Notes under the pieces: generated by a model
The model's database searches: none
What the model was told of the DNA's origin: nothing
Seen by the model: only the letters and a program-made list of their open reading frames with translations
Position numbers and translations under genes: made by a program
Shown here: one piece after another, positions 43,535 through 52,635 of the stretch
Position numbering within the stretch: position 1 is the stretch's first letter
How the letters are laid out: each line of letters begins with the position of its first letter
DNA from: Eubacteriaceae bacterium
GTDB taxonomy: Bacteria > Bacillota > Clostridia > Oscillospirales > Acutalibacteraceae
Length of the DNA stretch: 64,000 nt
Assembly: GCA_021770095.1 (NCBI GenBank)
Contig: JAETRQ010000004.1
Coordinates: 94,998-158,997, forward strand
Direction of reading: 5' to 3'

Positions 43535-45184
43535 CTATTTATCAAACATTACCGTTATTGATGTGCCTTTATTGAGTTCGCTTTTTACTTTGATTTCGGC
43601 ATTATGATAAATTGCTGCGTGCTTGACGATTGAAAGTCCCAAGCCTGTTCCGCCGATGGCTTTTGAATGACTTTTATCAACACGATAAAAGCGTTCAAAT
43701 ATGCGTTCCTGCTCTGATTGAGGTATGCCGATGCCCGTATCTCTTACGGTTAATTTTATATGATGATTGCTTTCACTGAGTATAATATCAACCGTTCCGC
43801 TGTCAACATTATATTTGATTGCATTATCGCAGAGATTATAGATCATTTCATCAAGTATTTTTTCATTGCCCAAAAGAACAGTACATTCACCAATCAGATT
43901 AAGACAGATATTTCGTTTGTCTGCAACAGGCTCTAATCTGTTGATGATATCGGATGACAGCTCAAACAAATCAACCTCTTCCAAATCCGCCTTATCCTTT
44001 TTTTCATCAAGCTCTGATATTTTGATAATATCATTAACCAGCATGATAAGTCTTTGCGCTTCGTCATAGATTGATGATGAAAAATCCTTTACAATAGATA
44101 CAGGCGTATCACCGCTTTTCATCATTTCAGCAAAACCTGATATGGATGTGAGCGGTGTTTTCAATTCGTGCGAAACATTTGAGGTAAACTCTTGTCTTAA
44201 CTGTTCACGCTGAACACTTTCGGTTACATCAATAATGATAATAACTGCACCGATAACGGTATTTTCTTCCAAAACAGGATTTGCAATTAGCCGATAATGG
44301 TTATTATTAAATGTTAAATCGCCTTTTTCACGCTCTCCTGTCAAAGCCTTTTCTATGGCAAAAAACAAATTGTCATCACAATCCGTCAGCATTTTTTCAG
44401 GCTGTGATTTTTCAATACCGAGAAGCTTTAAGGCAGAACGATTATAGGTCAAAAGGTTCATTTGCTTATCAACAACAATAAAGCCTTCCTTCATATTTTC
44501 AGTAATCAGGCGAAATTCTTCCTGCCTGTATTCAGCCTCTTTTATCTGCTTTTCAATCGTTTGCTTTTGCTTTGAGATTTTTCTGAGCAGCGGAGCAAGC
44601 TCATCATACGGCTCATTGTTTGACGGATTTTCCAAATCAAGCTCATTGATAGGCTTAATGATTGACTTTGAAACTTTTTGCGCCAATGCAAAGGACACTG
44701 CGATTGCAACAACAAAAACAATCAGTATCGGCTGAAGCAGGCTTATTAAGATTGTTACAACCGTGTACTGTGTTGTTGAAACACGCAGGATATTGCCGTC
44801 ATTCATTTTCATTGCATAATATACTGTTTTTTCTGCAAGTGTGCCGGAATAACGGATGCTTGTACCTTGTCCGTTTTTCATAGCATCCGCAACCTCTTGC
44901 CTTCCTGAATGATCATCAAGTTTTGATTCATCGGCAGAGGTGTCTGCAATAACATCACCATCAGGTGAAATAAGTGTTATACGCTTGTCACTGTCAGTAA
45001 AATTTTCAATATAATCAAGTCCTTGATTTTCAACAGCGTAAGCAATATAATTAGCCTCGCTTTCAAGCTCGCTTTGCAGTTGATTTTCAAAATACTGAAA
45101 AAGGATTCCCATAATCAGCACAATGCTTGACAGCAACACAGCCAATGCAACCGCTACACTTGATCGGAATATTTTTTTATTCAT
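43535..45184 (-). CDS. phoR: PhoR sensor histidine kinase
   Basis: 549 residues. Two membrane helices (about 8-28 and 145-168) enclose an extracellular domain. A PAS domain (about 225-315), the H-box VSHELKTPLTSISGFAEMMK and the ATPase domain with NLCDNAIKYN and GGTGLGLSIVKH follow. It phosphorylates PhoB under phosphate limitation and would normally be held off by PstSCAB and PhoU. No phoU gene is in this operon. It overlaps phoB by 8 bp and is last in the transcript. Confidence 0.93.
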   Translation of the reverse strand: MNKKIFRSSVAVALAVLLSSIVLIMGILFQYFENQLQSELESEANYIAYAVENQGLDYIENFTDSDKRITLISPDGDVIADTSADESKLDDHSGRQEVADAMKNGQGTSIRYSGTLAEKTVYYAMKMNDGNILRVSTTQYTVVTILISLLQPILIVFVVAIAVSFALAQKVSKSIIKPINELDLENPSNNEPYDELAPLLRKISKQKQTIEKQIKEAEYRQEEFRLITENMKEGFIVVDKQMNLLTYNRSALKLLGIEKSQPEKMLTDCDDNLFFAIEKALTGEREKGDLTFNNNHYRLIANPVLEENTVIGAVIIIIDVTESVQREQLRQEFTSNVSHELKTPLTSISGFAEMMKSGDTPVSIVKDFSSSIYDEAQRLIMLVNDIIKISELDEKKDKADLEEVDLFELSSDIINRLEPVADKRNICLNLIGECTVLLGNEKILDEMIYNLCDNAIKYNVDSGTVDIILSESNHHIKLTVRDTGIGIPQSEQERIFERFYRVDKSHSKAIGGTGLGLSIVKHAAIYHNAEIKVKSELNKGTSITVMFDK

Positions 45185-45857
45185 TCGTATCTCCCATAAA
45201 CTGATAACCGATATTTTTAACTGTTTTTATATAATTCCCTGCTGCCTTTAGTTTTACTCTGAGTTTTCGGATATGAACATCAAGCGTGCGTGACTCTTCA
45301 TAAAACTCACCCCACACCCTTTGCAGCAGCTCATCCCTTGTTACAACCTTGCCGTTTGCTTCCAATAATACAGACAGAAGCTTGTATTCCTTATAGGAAA
45401 GCTCTATCGCTTCTCCTGAAACCTTAATAATATGCTTTTCGGAATCAACATATAATTTACCTATTTCATATACATTATTTTTATTTCTTGTTTTCTCATA
45501 ACGGCGCAGAACTGCACGAACTCTTGATACAAACTCAACCATACCAAAGGGCTTTGCAATATAATCATCCGCACCGAGATCGAGACCTGTTGCCTTATCA
45601 AACTCGCTGTTTTTTGCCGTTATCATAATAACAGGAATGTCCTCGTATTTTTTACTGCTTTGCAATTTCTTTAAAACAGAAAGTCCGTCTTCTTCAGGCA
45701 GCATAATATCAAGAAGTATCAGCTGAGGTGTTTCATCATTCATTCTTTTCCAGAACAATGACGGCTTATCAAAGCCCTCAGCACCATATCCCTCTTTGCT
45801 TAAAGCATAGCAAACCAACTTGCGGATATTATCATCATCTTCAAGAATAAATATCAT
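45177..45857 (-). CDS. phoB: PhoB/PhoP response regulator
   Basis: 226 residues from ATG 45857; the track start is a GTG inside the GAGGTG ribosome site. The receiver has LEDDDNIRK, phospho-acceptor Asp in LLDIMLPEEDG and Lys in YIAKPFGM. The OmpR-type winged helix has ELSYKEYKLLSVLLE and TLDVHIRKLRVKLK. It should bind the TTAACA repeats before pstS, making the transposon's phosphate operon self-regulated. Confidence 0.94.
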   Translation of the reverse strand: MIFILEDDDNIRKLVCYALSKEGYGAEGFDKPSLFWKRMNDETPQLILLDIMLPEEDGLSVLKKLQSSKKYEDIPVIMITAKNSEFDKATGLDLGADDYIAKPFGMVEFVSRVRAVLRRYEKTRNKNNVYEIGKLYVDSEKHIIKVSGEAIELSYKEYKLLSVLLEANGKVVTRDELLQRVWGEFYEESRTLDVHIRKLRVKLKAAGNYIKTVKNIGYQFMGDTNE

Positions 45858-45923
45858 ACAAATCACCTCTGTTTCTGTTCTGTTTTCATTATAAAACGAT
45901 AACCGTTGTTAAGCAATAGAAAA

Positions 45924-46676
45924 TCAACCAAATCTTCCGTTAATATAATCCTTTGTTTTTTCACTGTGCGGATTATTAAAAATAATATCGGTATTATTAT
46001 ACTCAACCATTTCACCGAGTAGGAAGAATGCTGTTTTATCGGCAATTCTCATTGCCTGCTGCATATTGTGTGTAACGATAATGATTGTATAATTTTTTTT
46101 CAGTTTGAGTGCCAAATCCTCAATTTTTGATGTAGAGATAGGGTCAAGTGCTGAAGTCGGCTCATCCATAAGGAGTATTTTCGGCTCAACTGCAAGTGCT
46201 CTTGCAATACAGAGCCTTTGCTGCTGACCGCCGCTCATACTCAGCGCACTCTTTTTTAAGCGGTCCTTACATTCATCCCATATTGCAGCCTGCTTTAATG
46301 AACGCTCAACAATTTCGTCAAGCTTGAATTTGGACTTGATTCCGTGTATTCTCGGACCATAAGCAATATTATCATAAATGCTCATAGGAAACGGATTCGG
46401 CTTTTGAAACACCATACCTACATTTTTTCTGAGCATATTCACATCAGTATTATTATAAATATCCAGATTATTAATCCATATTTTTCCGTCAATTCTGCAT
46501 CCGTCTACCAAATCATTCATACGATTCAGTGTTTTTAAAAAGGTTGATTTTCCGCAGCCTGACGGTCCTATAAGTGCAGTAATCTGCTTTTCGGGAATTT
46601 CGATATTTATATTTTTCAAAGCCTGATTTTCGCCGTACCACAGATTTAGATTTTCTGTTTTTATCATATTTGCCAT
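45924..46676 (-). CDS. pstB: Phosphate ABC transporter ATPase
   Basis: 250 residues. Walker [15 protein letters not shown], signature [17 protein letters not shown], Walker [20 protein letters not shown] and H-loop [11 protein letters not shown]. All features of PstB are present, including the PstB-typical [16 protein letters not shown]. It powers high-affinity phosphate import through PstCA. It touches pstA (one-base overlap) and lies 66 bp before phoB. Confidence 0.97.
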   Translation of the reverse strand: MANMIKTENLNLWYGENQALKNINIEIPEKQITALIGPSGCGKSTFLKTLNRMNDLVDGCRIDGKIWINNLDIYNNTDVNMLRKNVGMVFQKPNPFPMSIYDNIAYGPRIHGIKSKFKLDEIVERSLKQAAIWDECKDRLKKSALSMSGGQQQRLCIARALAVEPKILLMDEPTSALDPISTSKIEDLALKLKKNYTIIIVTHNMQQAMRIADKTAFFLLGEMVEYNNTDIIFNNPHSEKTKDYINGRFG

Positions 46677-47542
46677 TACTTTTCCTTTCGCTTTCTGAGT
46701 ACTTTTCCTGCAAGTTTTGCTGATAAATTGATAATAAAGGTAAGCACCATAAGGATTACCGCTATTGCAAATGCGATATCAAATTCACCTCGTTCTTTAG
46801 CATAAACATAAAGTGCTACAGTCAGTGTTGAGCCTGCTTTTTCAGGCAGAAAGCTTTCAAATATGTAAAACAAATTGTTCGCCATTCCTGCTGTGAACAA
46901 TAATGCGGCACTTTCGCCGATAATTCTGCCGACAGATAAAATACATCCTGTTACAATTCCGTCAACCGCACTTGGTAAAACAACTGTGCGTATCATATGC
47001 CATTTTCCTGCACCGAGAGCAAGAGAGCCTTCACGATAGCTATTCGGAATTGTTTTCAGACTTTCCTGCGTTGTTCTGATAATGGTAGGCAACGTCATAA
47101 TAACAAGGGTTAATGCACCTGCAATAAGGCTTGTTCCAAGCGAACAAAACTGAACAAATATCAGCATACCAACTAAACCATAAATAATTGACGGTATGCC
47201 TGACAGGGTTTCCGTTGCAAGTTCTATGACTCTGACAAACCTTTTATTCTTTGCATATTCATTCAGATAAATTGCAGCACCTACACCAAGCGGAAGAACG
47301 ATAACAAGCGTCATCAGAATGATATAAACCGTGTTTAAAATATTCGGTAAAATGCCGACTGTATCCTCAATAAGGCTTGGTGTTGATGTTAAAAAGTCAA
47401 AGGAAAGATTCGGCAGGCCTCTGTAAAAAACATATACGATTATACCAATCAGCATCAATATAATGATACCTGCAGAAAGATAAACAAGGGCATTCAGCAG
47501 AGTAATCTTAACTTTTCTTTTTTTAGATATTTTATCGTTCAT
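46676..47542 (-). CDS. pstA: Phosphate ABC transporter permease PstA
   Basis: 288 residues with six membrane helices and the permease loop ([26 protein letters not shown]). The N-terminus and [10 protein letters not shown] region are typical of PstA. It forms the membrane channel with PstC. It lies 5 bp after pstC. Confidence 0.95.
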   Translation of the reverse strand: MNDKISKKRKVKITLLNALVYLSAGIIILMLIGIIVYVFYRGLPNLSFDFLTSTPSLIEDTVGILPNILNTVYIILMTLVIVLPLGVGAAIYLNEYAKNKRFVRVIELATETLSGIPSIIYGLVGMLIFVQFCSLGTSLIAGALTLVIMTLPTIIRTTQESLKTIPNSYREGSLALGAGKWHMIRTVVLPSAVDGIVTGCILSVGRIIGESAALLFTAGMANNLFYIFESFLPEKAGSTLTVALYVYAKERGEFDIAFAIAVILMVLTFIINLSAKLAGKVLRKRKEK

Positions 47543-47547
47543 TCTGC

Positions 47548-48423
47548 TTACTCCTTATTCCTTTTTACGGTTACATTCAGAATAATGTTTATTGCCATTA
47601 TGAAGATAAACAAGACCAGTGCGATTGAAAACAGTGCCTGCCTTTGCAAGCCTGATGAATAAGACATTTCGCTTGCCACTGCCGTTGTAAGAAAGCGTAC
47701 GCTTTTGAACAGGCTTGGCATATTTGCCACATTTCCTGCCACCATCATAACTGCCATAGCCTCACCGATTGCTCTTCCGATTCCGAGAACAATGGCTGTA
47801 ACAATTCCGCTTTTAGCCGCAGGAAGCGTAACCTTGAAAACTGTTTCTGTCTTAGTTGCGCCAAGCGCAAGTGATGCCTCTTCATATTCCTTCGGCACGG
47901 CACGGATTGCTGTTACCGATACGGAAATAACAGACGGCAGAATCATAACAGCCAGCACAAGAATTGCCGAAAACAAGTTTGCGCCGTCGGGCAGATTAAA
48001 CATTTCTCTGACCAGAGGAACAATAATAATCATACCTAAAAGACCGTAAACAACAGATGGTATGCCTGACAGTAAATCCACTGCACTGCTGACTGTCTTT
48101 GCGACTTTCGGCGGCGCAGTTTTTGCAATGAATACTGCACACATTATGCCTATCGGAACACCGATAACAACCGCACCTAATGTTCCGTAAACAGAGGTCA
48201 TTATAAACGGCAGTATTCCGTATGATGCAGGCTTTGCAGTTGATGCCCATTTCGTGTTGAAAAAGAAATCCGCAAAGCCTATTTCTTTGATTGCAGGCAT
48301 ACCGTTAATAATCAAGAATACTGTAATCAACAGCACAAAACCGATTACAAGAAAACCGCATACAGTGAATACACACTTAACTGTTTTTTCAATTGCATTT
48401 ACTGTGTTTTTAATGTTTTTCAT
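47548..48423 (-). CDS. pstC: Phosphate ABC transporter permease PstC
   Basis: 291 residues, six membrane helices, EAA-type loop EASLALGATKTETVFKVTLP followed by AAKSGI, and GIGRAIGEAMAVMMVAGN, characteristic of PstC. It lies 9 bp after pstS. Confidence 0.95.
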   Translation of the reverse strand: MKNIKNTVNAIEKTVKCVFTVCGFLVIGFVLLITVFLIINGMPAIKEIGFADFFFNTKWASTAKPASYGILPFIMTSVYGTLGAVVIGVPIGIMCAVFIAKTAPPKVAKTVSSAVDLLSGIPSVVYGLLGMIIIVPLVREMFNLPDGANLFSAILVLAVMILPSVISVSVTAIRAVPKEYEEASLALGATKTETVFKVTLPAAKSGIVTAIVLGIGRAIGEAMAVMMVAGNVANMPSLFKSVRFLTTAVASEMSYSSGLQRQALFSIALVLFIFIMAINIILNVTVKRNKE

Positions 48424-48432
48424 TGCAATACC

Positions 48433-49269
48433 TTATCTTTTTACAGGAACTGCTCCTGCCTTAACAATCAACTCGTCAGCCTGACCGTTAACTGCAAAGT
48501 CAAAGAAAGCCTGTGCGGATTCGCTTAATTCTTCATTTGCTCTTGTAACAAAAACAAAATTGCGCTGAATTTTGTATTCTCCGTTCTGAATGGTATCGGT
48601 TGTTGGTGTTATACCCTCAACTTTAACAGCTTTTACTGTATCTCCGACCGATGCAAGTGAAGCATAGCCGATAGCATTCGGGTTTGATGAAACTGTCTGC
48701 ACAACATCACCTGTTGATGTTAATTCCTGAGAATATTTACACAAATCCTCTGTGCCTGTTATGGATTCAAAGCCGTCTCTTGTACCTGATGCTGCCTCTC
48801 TGCCGATTAAAACAATCGGTGCATCTGCTCCGCCAAGCTCTTTCCAGTTTGTGATTTCGCCCTTGTAGATACCTGCTATCTGCTCAATCGTTAAATCCGA
48901 AACGGGGTTTTCATTGTTTACAATCACTGCAATGCCGTCAATCGCAACAACAGTTTCATTGAGATTTGCTTTCTCTTCATCCTTCAGGTTACGGCTCGCA
49001 AGACCGATATCACATCTGCCTTCGGCAACAGCCTGAATACCTGCTCCCGAGCCTGTCGGATTGTATGTTACTGTTACATTCTCATTGTCTGACATATATG
49101 ACTCGCTGAGATAACCCATTACCTTTTCCATTGATGTTGAACCGTCGGTTGATACTGTCTGCTTACTGTTCTGTGGCTTTGAAACTGCACCCTTACAGCC
49201 TGCAAAAATTCCGATGATTAAGCAAACACTTGCCAATACTCCGATTACTGCGATAATTGTTTTTTTCAT
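48433..49269 (-). CDS. pstS: Phosphate-binding lipoprotein PstS
   Basis: 278 residues from ATG 49269, with GGAGG upstream; the track start is five codons earlier. The lipobox FAGC gives lipidated Cys25. Phosphate-binding motifs: STDGSTSMEKVMGYL, NPTGSGAGIQA, GREAASGTRDGFE and SNPNAIGYASL. It captures phosphate at the outer face of the membrane for PstCAB. It is first in the operon, behind Pho boxes. Confidence 0.96.
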   Translation of the reverse strand: MKKTIIAVIGVLASVCLIIGIFAGCKGAVSKPQNSKQTVSTDGSTSMEKVMGYLSESYMSDNENVTVTYNPTGSGAGIQAVAEGRCDIGLASRNLKDEEKANLNETVVAIDGIAVIVNNENPVSDLTIEQIAGIYKGEITNWKELGGADAPIVLIGREAASGTRDGFESITGTEDLCKYSQELTSTGDVVQTVSSNPNAIGYASLASVGDTVKAVKVEGITPTTDTIQNGEYKIQRNFVFVTRANEELSESAQAFFDFAVNGQADELIVKAGAVPVKR

Positions 49270-49310
49270 AATATTATCCTCCAAATTTTTCTGTACCTCA
49301 GTACACTTAG

Positions 49311-49366
49311 AGTATAATTCCTTGCATGTTAATTGTGAAAGCAGATATATGTTAAGCCTGTGTTAA
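49311..49366 (-). promoter_or_regulatory. pstS promoter with Pho boxes
   Basis: On the minus strand TTAACA-N5-TTAACA (49350-49366), a third TTAACA (49327-49332), then TTCACA, 17 bp, TATACT. TTAACA repeats with 5-bp spacing are the known Bacillus PhoP box; the third lies within the promoter spacer. Confidence 0.8.
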
Positions 49367-49477
49367 GTTTTGATAAGCATTTAAGTGCTTTAGATGATGT
49401 TATGAGTATATATAATAAGTAATGTATTGTTTTTGTGTATATAAAAAGTTAAATGAAAAATAATACACTGAATTTGA

Positions 49478-49506
49478 TTGACATCGTCAAAAGTATCTGC
49501 TAATAT
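49478..49506 (+). promoter_or_regulatory. Strong promoter toward mobC-tnpW-recombinase
   Basis: TTGACA, exactly 17 bp, TAATAT: near-consensus sigma-A promoter in the rightward direction. Confidence 0.75.
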
Positions 49507-49620
49507 TTGGATATAAAATTAAATATGTGTTTATGTTTTTTAGAAGGTGCAAATAGCACTAATACATAATCAACTGCATTGAAAAAGTAGTTGAATTTAA
49601 TTAATATAGACTTAAATTAA

Positions 49621-49709
49621 GTCGTTTACATAGTGAGTAAACACGCTATACAGGCAAAGCGGAAAGGCTCTGCTTGTTTGTGTTGCTCACTTGTGTAAAC
49701 GGCTTTTTC
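49621..49709 (+). terminator. Large terminator-like leader hairpin
   Basis: GTCGTTTACATAGTGAG pairs with CTCACTTGTGTAAACGGC (small bulge), with a second stem GCAAAGC/GCTCTGC inside, then TTTTTCTTT. It lies inside the predicted leader, so it may attenuate the downstream genes. Confidence 0.55.
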
Positions 49710-49812
49710 TTTGCTTGAATTATGTAAATAATTTATGAATTTTCAGAAAAAAGCAATAGATTTAGGCATTGAAATGTCCGTATATTGAGGAGGTGTTTTA
49801 ACAAATAAAATG

Positions 49813-49915
49813 TAATAAGGCAGCAATCAGAAAATGATTGCGTCGCCTTAGCCAGCAGACCCTTTGTAGCCACAAGGGCTAAAACGGTACTCGTTAGGGA
49901 CTCCCTAAAACCCGC
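49813..49915. other. Candidate oriT of the inner transposon
   Basis: Closely packed hairpins GCAATCA/TGATTGC, CCCTTTGT/ACAAGGG and TTAGGG/CCCTAA directly upstream of mobC. Similar positions hold oriT in other mobilizable elements. No relaxase is encoded in the transposon, so use would depend on another element. Confidence 0.4.
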
Positions 49916-49951
49916 ACTTTTAAAAAGCACAAAATAACAAAAAAAGAAAGG

Positions 49952-50326
49952 ATGAAATTAATGAACAAAGATGTGGTAATAAGACTTCGAATGACACAGG
50001 AAGATGCAGATGATTTGAACAAGAAAGTCAAACTAACAGGCTTAACAAAATCATCCTTTATCAGAGTGTTGATTAAAGGATATATTCCTAAACCAAAACC
50101 TGATAAAGAGTTTTATGTTTTACTTCGTAAAATCTATGCAGTTTGCAATGATATGAATCAGCTGACTGCTAAAGCACATACTCTTAATTTTATTGATGTA
50201 CCTATGCTGAAAAAAATCAAAAGTCAGCACGAAAATCTGCTTGATGAAATTCAGAAAAAATATCTCGCACCTGATAAGAACGATGAAATCATTTCACTCG
50301 GTAGAAGGAGGTTGAAAAATGATTAA
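49952..50326 (+). CDS. mobC: MobC-like relaxosome protein (inner transposon)
   Basis: 124 residues from ATG 49961 or the track start 49952, both after AGAAAGGATG. The ribbon-helix-helix opening VVIRLRMTQEDADDLNKKVK and TGLTKSSFIRVLIKGYIPK match MobC of Clostridial elements. It differs from the outer element's MobC. No relaxase gene accompanies it, so it may act with a relaxase from elsewhere. It overlaps the tnpW-like gene by 8 bp. Confidence 0.82.
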   Translation: MKLMNKDVVIRLRMTQEDADDLNKKVKLTGLTKSSFIRVLIKGYIPKPKPDKEFYVLLRKIYAVCNDMNQLTAKAHTLNFIDVPMLKKIKSQHENLLDEIQKKYLAPDKNDEIISLGRRRLKND

Positions 50327-50564
50327 TAATATTGAGTTAACTAAATCTGAATATGACCTGTTAAACAAAATCCGAACAGAAACTTATGCAAAGCTAAGTG
50401 CAATGACCAGCGAGGAAAGATTAGAATGGTTTGCACATTATCCATACCCACTTAATTTAAAAAAAGAAATCAATGGAACTGTATATACAGTAAATACTCA
50501 TTTTAATGATTGTGCCAATGAAACAATCATTGAAAAAGCAGAGAGAATAATTTTGAAAAAATAA
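50319..50564 (+). CDS. TnpW-like small transposon protein
   Basis: 81 residues. The C-terminal part INGTVYTVNTHFNDCANETI with EKAERIIL resembles the short beta-hairpin plus helix of TnpW proteins of Tn4451-type transposons (NGxxYxVxxHF). GGAGG precedes the ATG inside mobC. Function unknown. It lies before the recombinase. Confidence 0.6.
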   Translation: MINNIELTKSEYDLLNKIRTETYAKLSAMTSEERLEWFAHYPYPLNLKKEINGTVYTVNTHFNDCANETIIEKAERIILKK

Positions 50565-50665
50565 CAGCTGAAATTACGATTTAAAGTGTTGAAGTGATAT
50601 GCGAATTGTGATATACTAATATCAACTTACAATTCAATCACTTCGGCTGTGGAAAGGAGTTAAAT

Positions 50666-52342
50666 TTGAAAAGAAAACAGTCAGAAGAACAAATTGATGC
50701 CCTGTATGCAAGATTATCCCAAGAGGATGAAAAAGAAGGCGTATCAGGTAGTATTGAAAATCAAAAAGCAATTCTTGAAAAATATGCAAAGGATAATGGC
50801 TTTGATAACCCAAAGTTTTTCTTTGATGATGGTTATTCAGGTGTTACCTTTAATCGTCCTGCATTTACTGAAATTATGGAACTTGCAGAGCAAGGCAAAG
50901 TTCGCACTTTGATAGTCAAAGACCACTCAAGATTAGGAAGAAACAGATTAGTTGTTGGTCAGCTTTTGGAAGAAGACTTTGACAGGCTTGGTGTTCGGTA
51001 TATTGCCATTATGGATAATATTGATACTGCAAACGGGATAAGTGACTTAGTCCCTATGCAGGATTTATTCAATGAATGGCATGCAAAGAATACAAGTCAG
51101 AAAGTACGCAATGTTTTTAGAAATAAAGGTATGGCAGGCTTACCTACTACCTGTAAAGTGCCGTATGGTTATCTCAAAGATCCTGATGATAAAAATAAAT
51201 GGCTGGTAGATGAGTATGCAGCATCTGTTGTGAGAAAAATATTTGATTTGTGTATTAAAGGTAATGGACCTGCACAGATTGCTAATCAGTTAAAAGCTGA
51301 AAAGATAATAACACCATTTTGTTATTGGGAGAAAAGAACAAGCAGAGCTATAACCAAAGCAGAAAATCCGTACAGTTGGGCAGCAAGAACTGTATCCGAT
51401 ATATTAGCAAGACAGGAATATGTCGGTGATACAGTGAATTTCAGATGTACAACTAAATCTTTCAAAAGCAAAACAAGGATATATCATCCAAAGGAAGATT
51501 GGCTGATATTTGAAAATACACATCCTGCTATTATTGACAGAGAAACCTTTGCTATTGTTCAGAATATTAGAGAGCACAGAATAAGGAAAACACGAACAGG
51601 AATAAAAAGTATGTTTTCAGGATTAATGTATTGTGCAGACTGTGGTGCAAAGCTTAATTACAATACTGTAAACAACTACAAAAGAAATCAAGCATATTTT
51701 TCTTGTTCTGCATACAGAAAAGATACAGTCAACTGCTCTGCACATTACATCAGAGAAAAGGTTGTATATGATATTGTTCTTGAAAATATGCAAAGGGTAT
51801 TATGGTATGTTCAGGCATACGATAAAGAGTTTACAAGGCTTCAGATTGAGCAGTATGGCATTGAGCAAAGAAAAGAGCTTATCAAGAAAGAAAAAGACCT
51901 CATAAAAGCCAAGAACAGAATAAATGAGATAGATACAATTATTCAAAGGCTATATGAGGACAATATGCTTGGTAAGATAACTGATGAAAGATTTGCAACA
52001 ATGACAGCTGCTTTTGAAAATGAACAAAAGCAACTCAAAGCAAATATTCCTGAAATGGAAAAACAGTTCAATTCTGAAAAGGATAAAAGCGAAGGTCTAC
52101 AGCATTTCATTGATAAGGCAAAGAGATTAACTCATTTAACAGAATTAACACCTGAAATACTGCACGAATTCATTGAAAAGATTGTTGTATCAAAGCCATA
52201 CAAGATAGACGGCAAGCGTCATCAGGATTTGGACATATATTACAATGGTGTCGGCATAATAAAAGAGCCAACACCTGAACAGATGGAAGAATACTTCCAA
52301 GAACATATTTTGAACAACAGTCAAAAACAAAAAACAGCATAG
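50666..52342 (+). CDS. tnpX: TnpX/TndX-type large serine recombinase
   Basis: 558 residues, starting at TTG with AAAGGAG six bases upstream. Catalytic domain: YARLSQEDE (Ser nucleophile), GYSGVTFNRPAF, KDHSRLGRNRLVVGQLLE. The recombinase domain, a zinc ribbon (CADCGAKL and the later Cys pair), a coiled coil and the DUF4368-type C-terminus (EIVVSKPYKIDGKRHQDLDIYY-like end) are in the TndX order. It should excise and insert the transposon at GA dinucleotides. It is the last gene before the right end and faces it. Confidence 0.93.
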   Translation: MKRKQSEEQIDALYARLSQEDEKEGVSGSIENQKAILEKYAKDNGFDNPKFFFDDGYSGVTFNRPAFTEIMELAEQGKVRTLIVKDHSRLGRNRLVVGQLLEEDFDRLGVRYIAIMDNIDTANGISDLVPMQDLFNEWHAKNTSQKVRNVFRNKGMAGLPTTCKVPYGYLKDPDDKNKWLVDEYAASVVRKIFDLCIKGNGPAQIANQLKAEKIITPFCYWEKRTSRAITKAENPYSWAARTVSDILARQEYVGDTVNFRCTTKSFKSKTRIYHPKEDWLIFENTHPAIIDRETFAIVQNIREHRIRKTRTGIKSMFSGLMYCADCGAKLNYNTVNNYKRNQAYFSCSAYRKDTVNCSAHYIREKVVYDIVLENMQRVLWYVQAYDKEFTRLQIEQYGIEQRKELIKKEKDLIKAKNRINEIDTIIQRLYEDNMLGKITDERFATMTAAFENEQKQLKANIPEMEKQFNSEKDKSEGLQHFIDKAKRLTHLTELTPEILHEFIEKIVVSKPYKIDGKRHQDLDIYYNGVGIIKEPTPEQMEEYFQEHILNNSQKQKTA

Positions 52343-52393
52343 CCAAAAACTATGCTGTGCAAAAAGTGATTAAAGTAGTCGGAGGGTAACCTT

Positions 52394-52408
52394 ACTTCCT
52401 TAAGTGAG
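52394..52408 (-). repeat. Right terminal inverted repeat of the inner transposon
   Basis: ACTTCCTTAAGTGAG, the exact reverse complement of 43042-43056. Confidence 0.8.
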
Positions 52409-52417
52409 GTTACCCTC

Positions 52418-52513
52418 CTCATAGCTGAATACATCAATTTTTACAATAACTACAGAATTCAAACAAAAACAAAACTGACACCTCTTGAAAAAAGATGTCA
52501 GTATATTGCTTGA
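52418..52513 (+). pseudogene. IS3 OrfB, 3' part
   Basis: Reads L-IAEYINFYNNYRIQTKTKL, then TPLEKRCQYIA and a stop, the standard C-terminus of IS3/IS150 OrfB. It is in phase with codon 253 of the 5' part, so the transposon inserted cleanly without loss. Confidence 0.9.
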
Positions 52514-52635
52514 ATTTCTTATATTCTACTATTCTACCTTACAGGGGTTTTTTGTACTGTCTGCACAATATGGGGCGGTTCAGTATGAATTGAGTCATAC
52601 ATTAGGGGTTTTCCCTTTGTATTAAATTAGTGAAA

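Larger units (their letters stand above)
49270..49951. other. Divergent regulatory region and long structured leader
   Basis: 680 bp without a clear gene. It has the pstS promoter and Pho boxes (49311-49366), a strong rightward promoter (49478-49506), a large terminator-like hairpin (49621-49709), and a possible 17-codon ORF (49735-49788) ending at AGGAGGTG. A cluster of small hairpins at 49813-49915 may be an oriT. The rightward genes would therefore have a leader of about 440 nt. Confidence 0.6.
43035..52420. mobile_element. TnpX-type serine-recombinase transposon carrying pstSCAB-phoBR
   Basis: Inserted in IS3 orfB at codon CTC: the left flank ends CCTC at 43034 and the right flank resumes CTCATAGC at 52418. 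Both contain the TC (GA on the other strand) dinucleotide used by TnpX/TndX recombinases. The ends carry an inverted 15-mer, CTCACTTAAGGAAGT, at 43042-43056 and 52394-52408. Contents: tnpV, the phosphate-uptake operon facing left, a long structured leader, mobC, a tnpW-like gene and a large serine recombinase. Size is about 9.4 kb. The layout recalls Tn4451 with the drug-resistance gene replaced by a phosphate operon. Confidence 0.85.
41833..52610 (+). mobile_element. IS3-family insertion sequence, interrupted
   Basis: The terminal inverted repeat AACCCCTAATGTATGA (41833-41848) recurs inverted at 52595-52610. orfA and orfB lie at the left end and the last 31 codons of orfB at the right end. 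Removing the inner transposon leaves about 1.39 kb, normal for IS3/IS150-type elements. No target duplication is obvious by eye. It inserted between the XRE gene and the right end of the mobilizable element. Confidence 0.85.
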
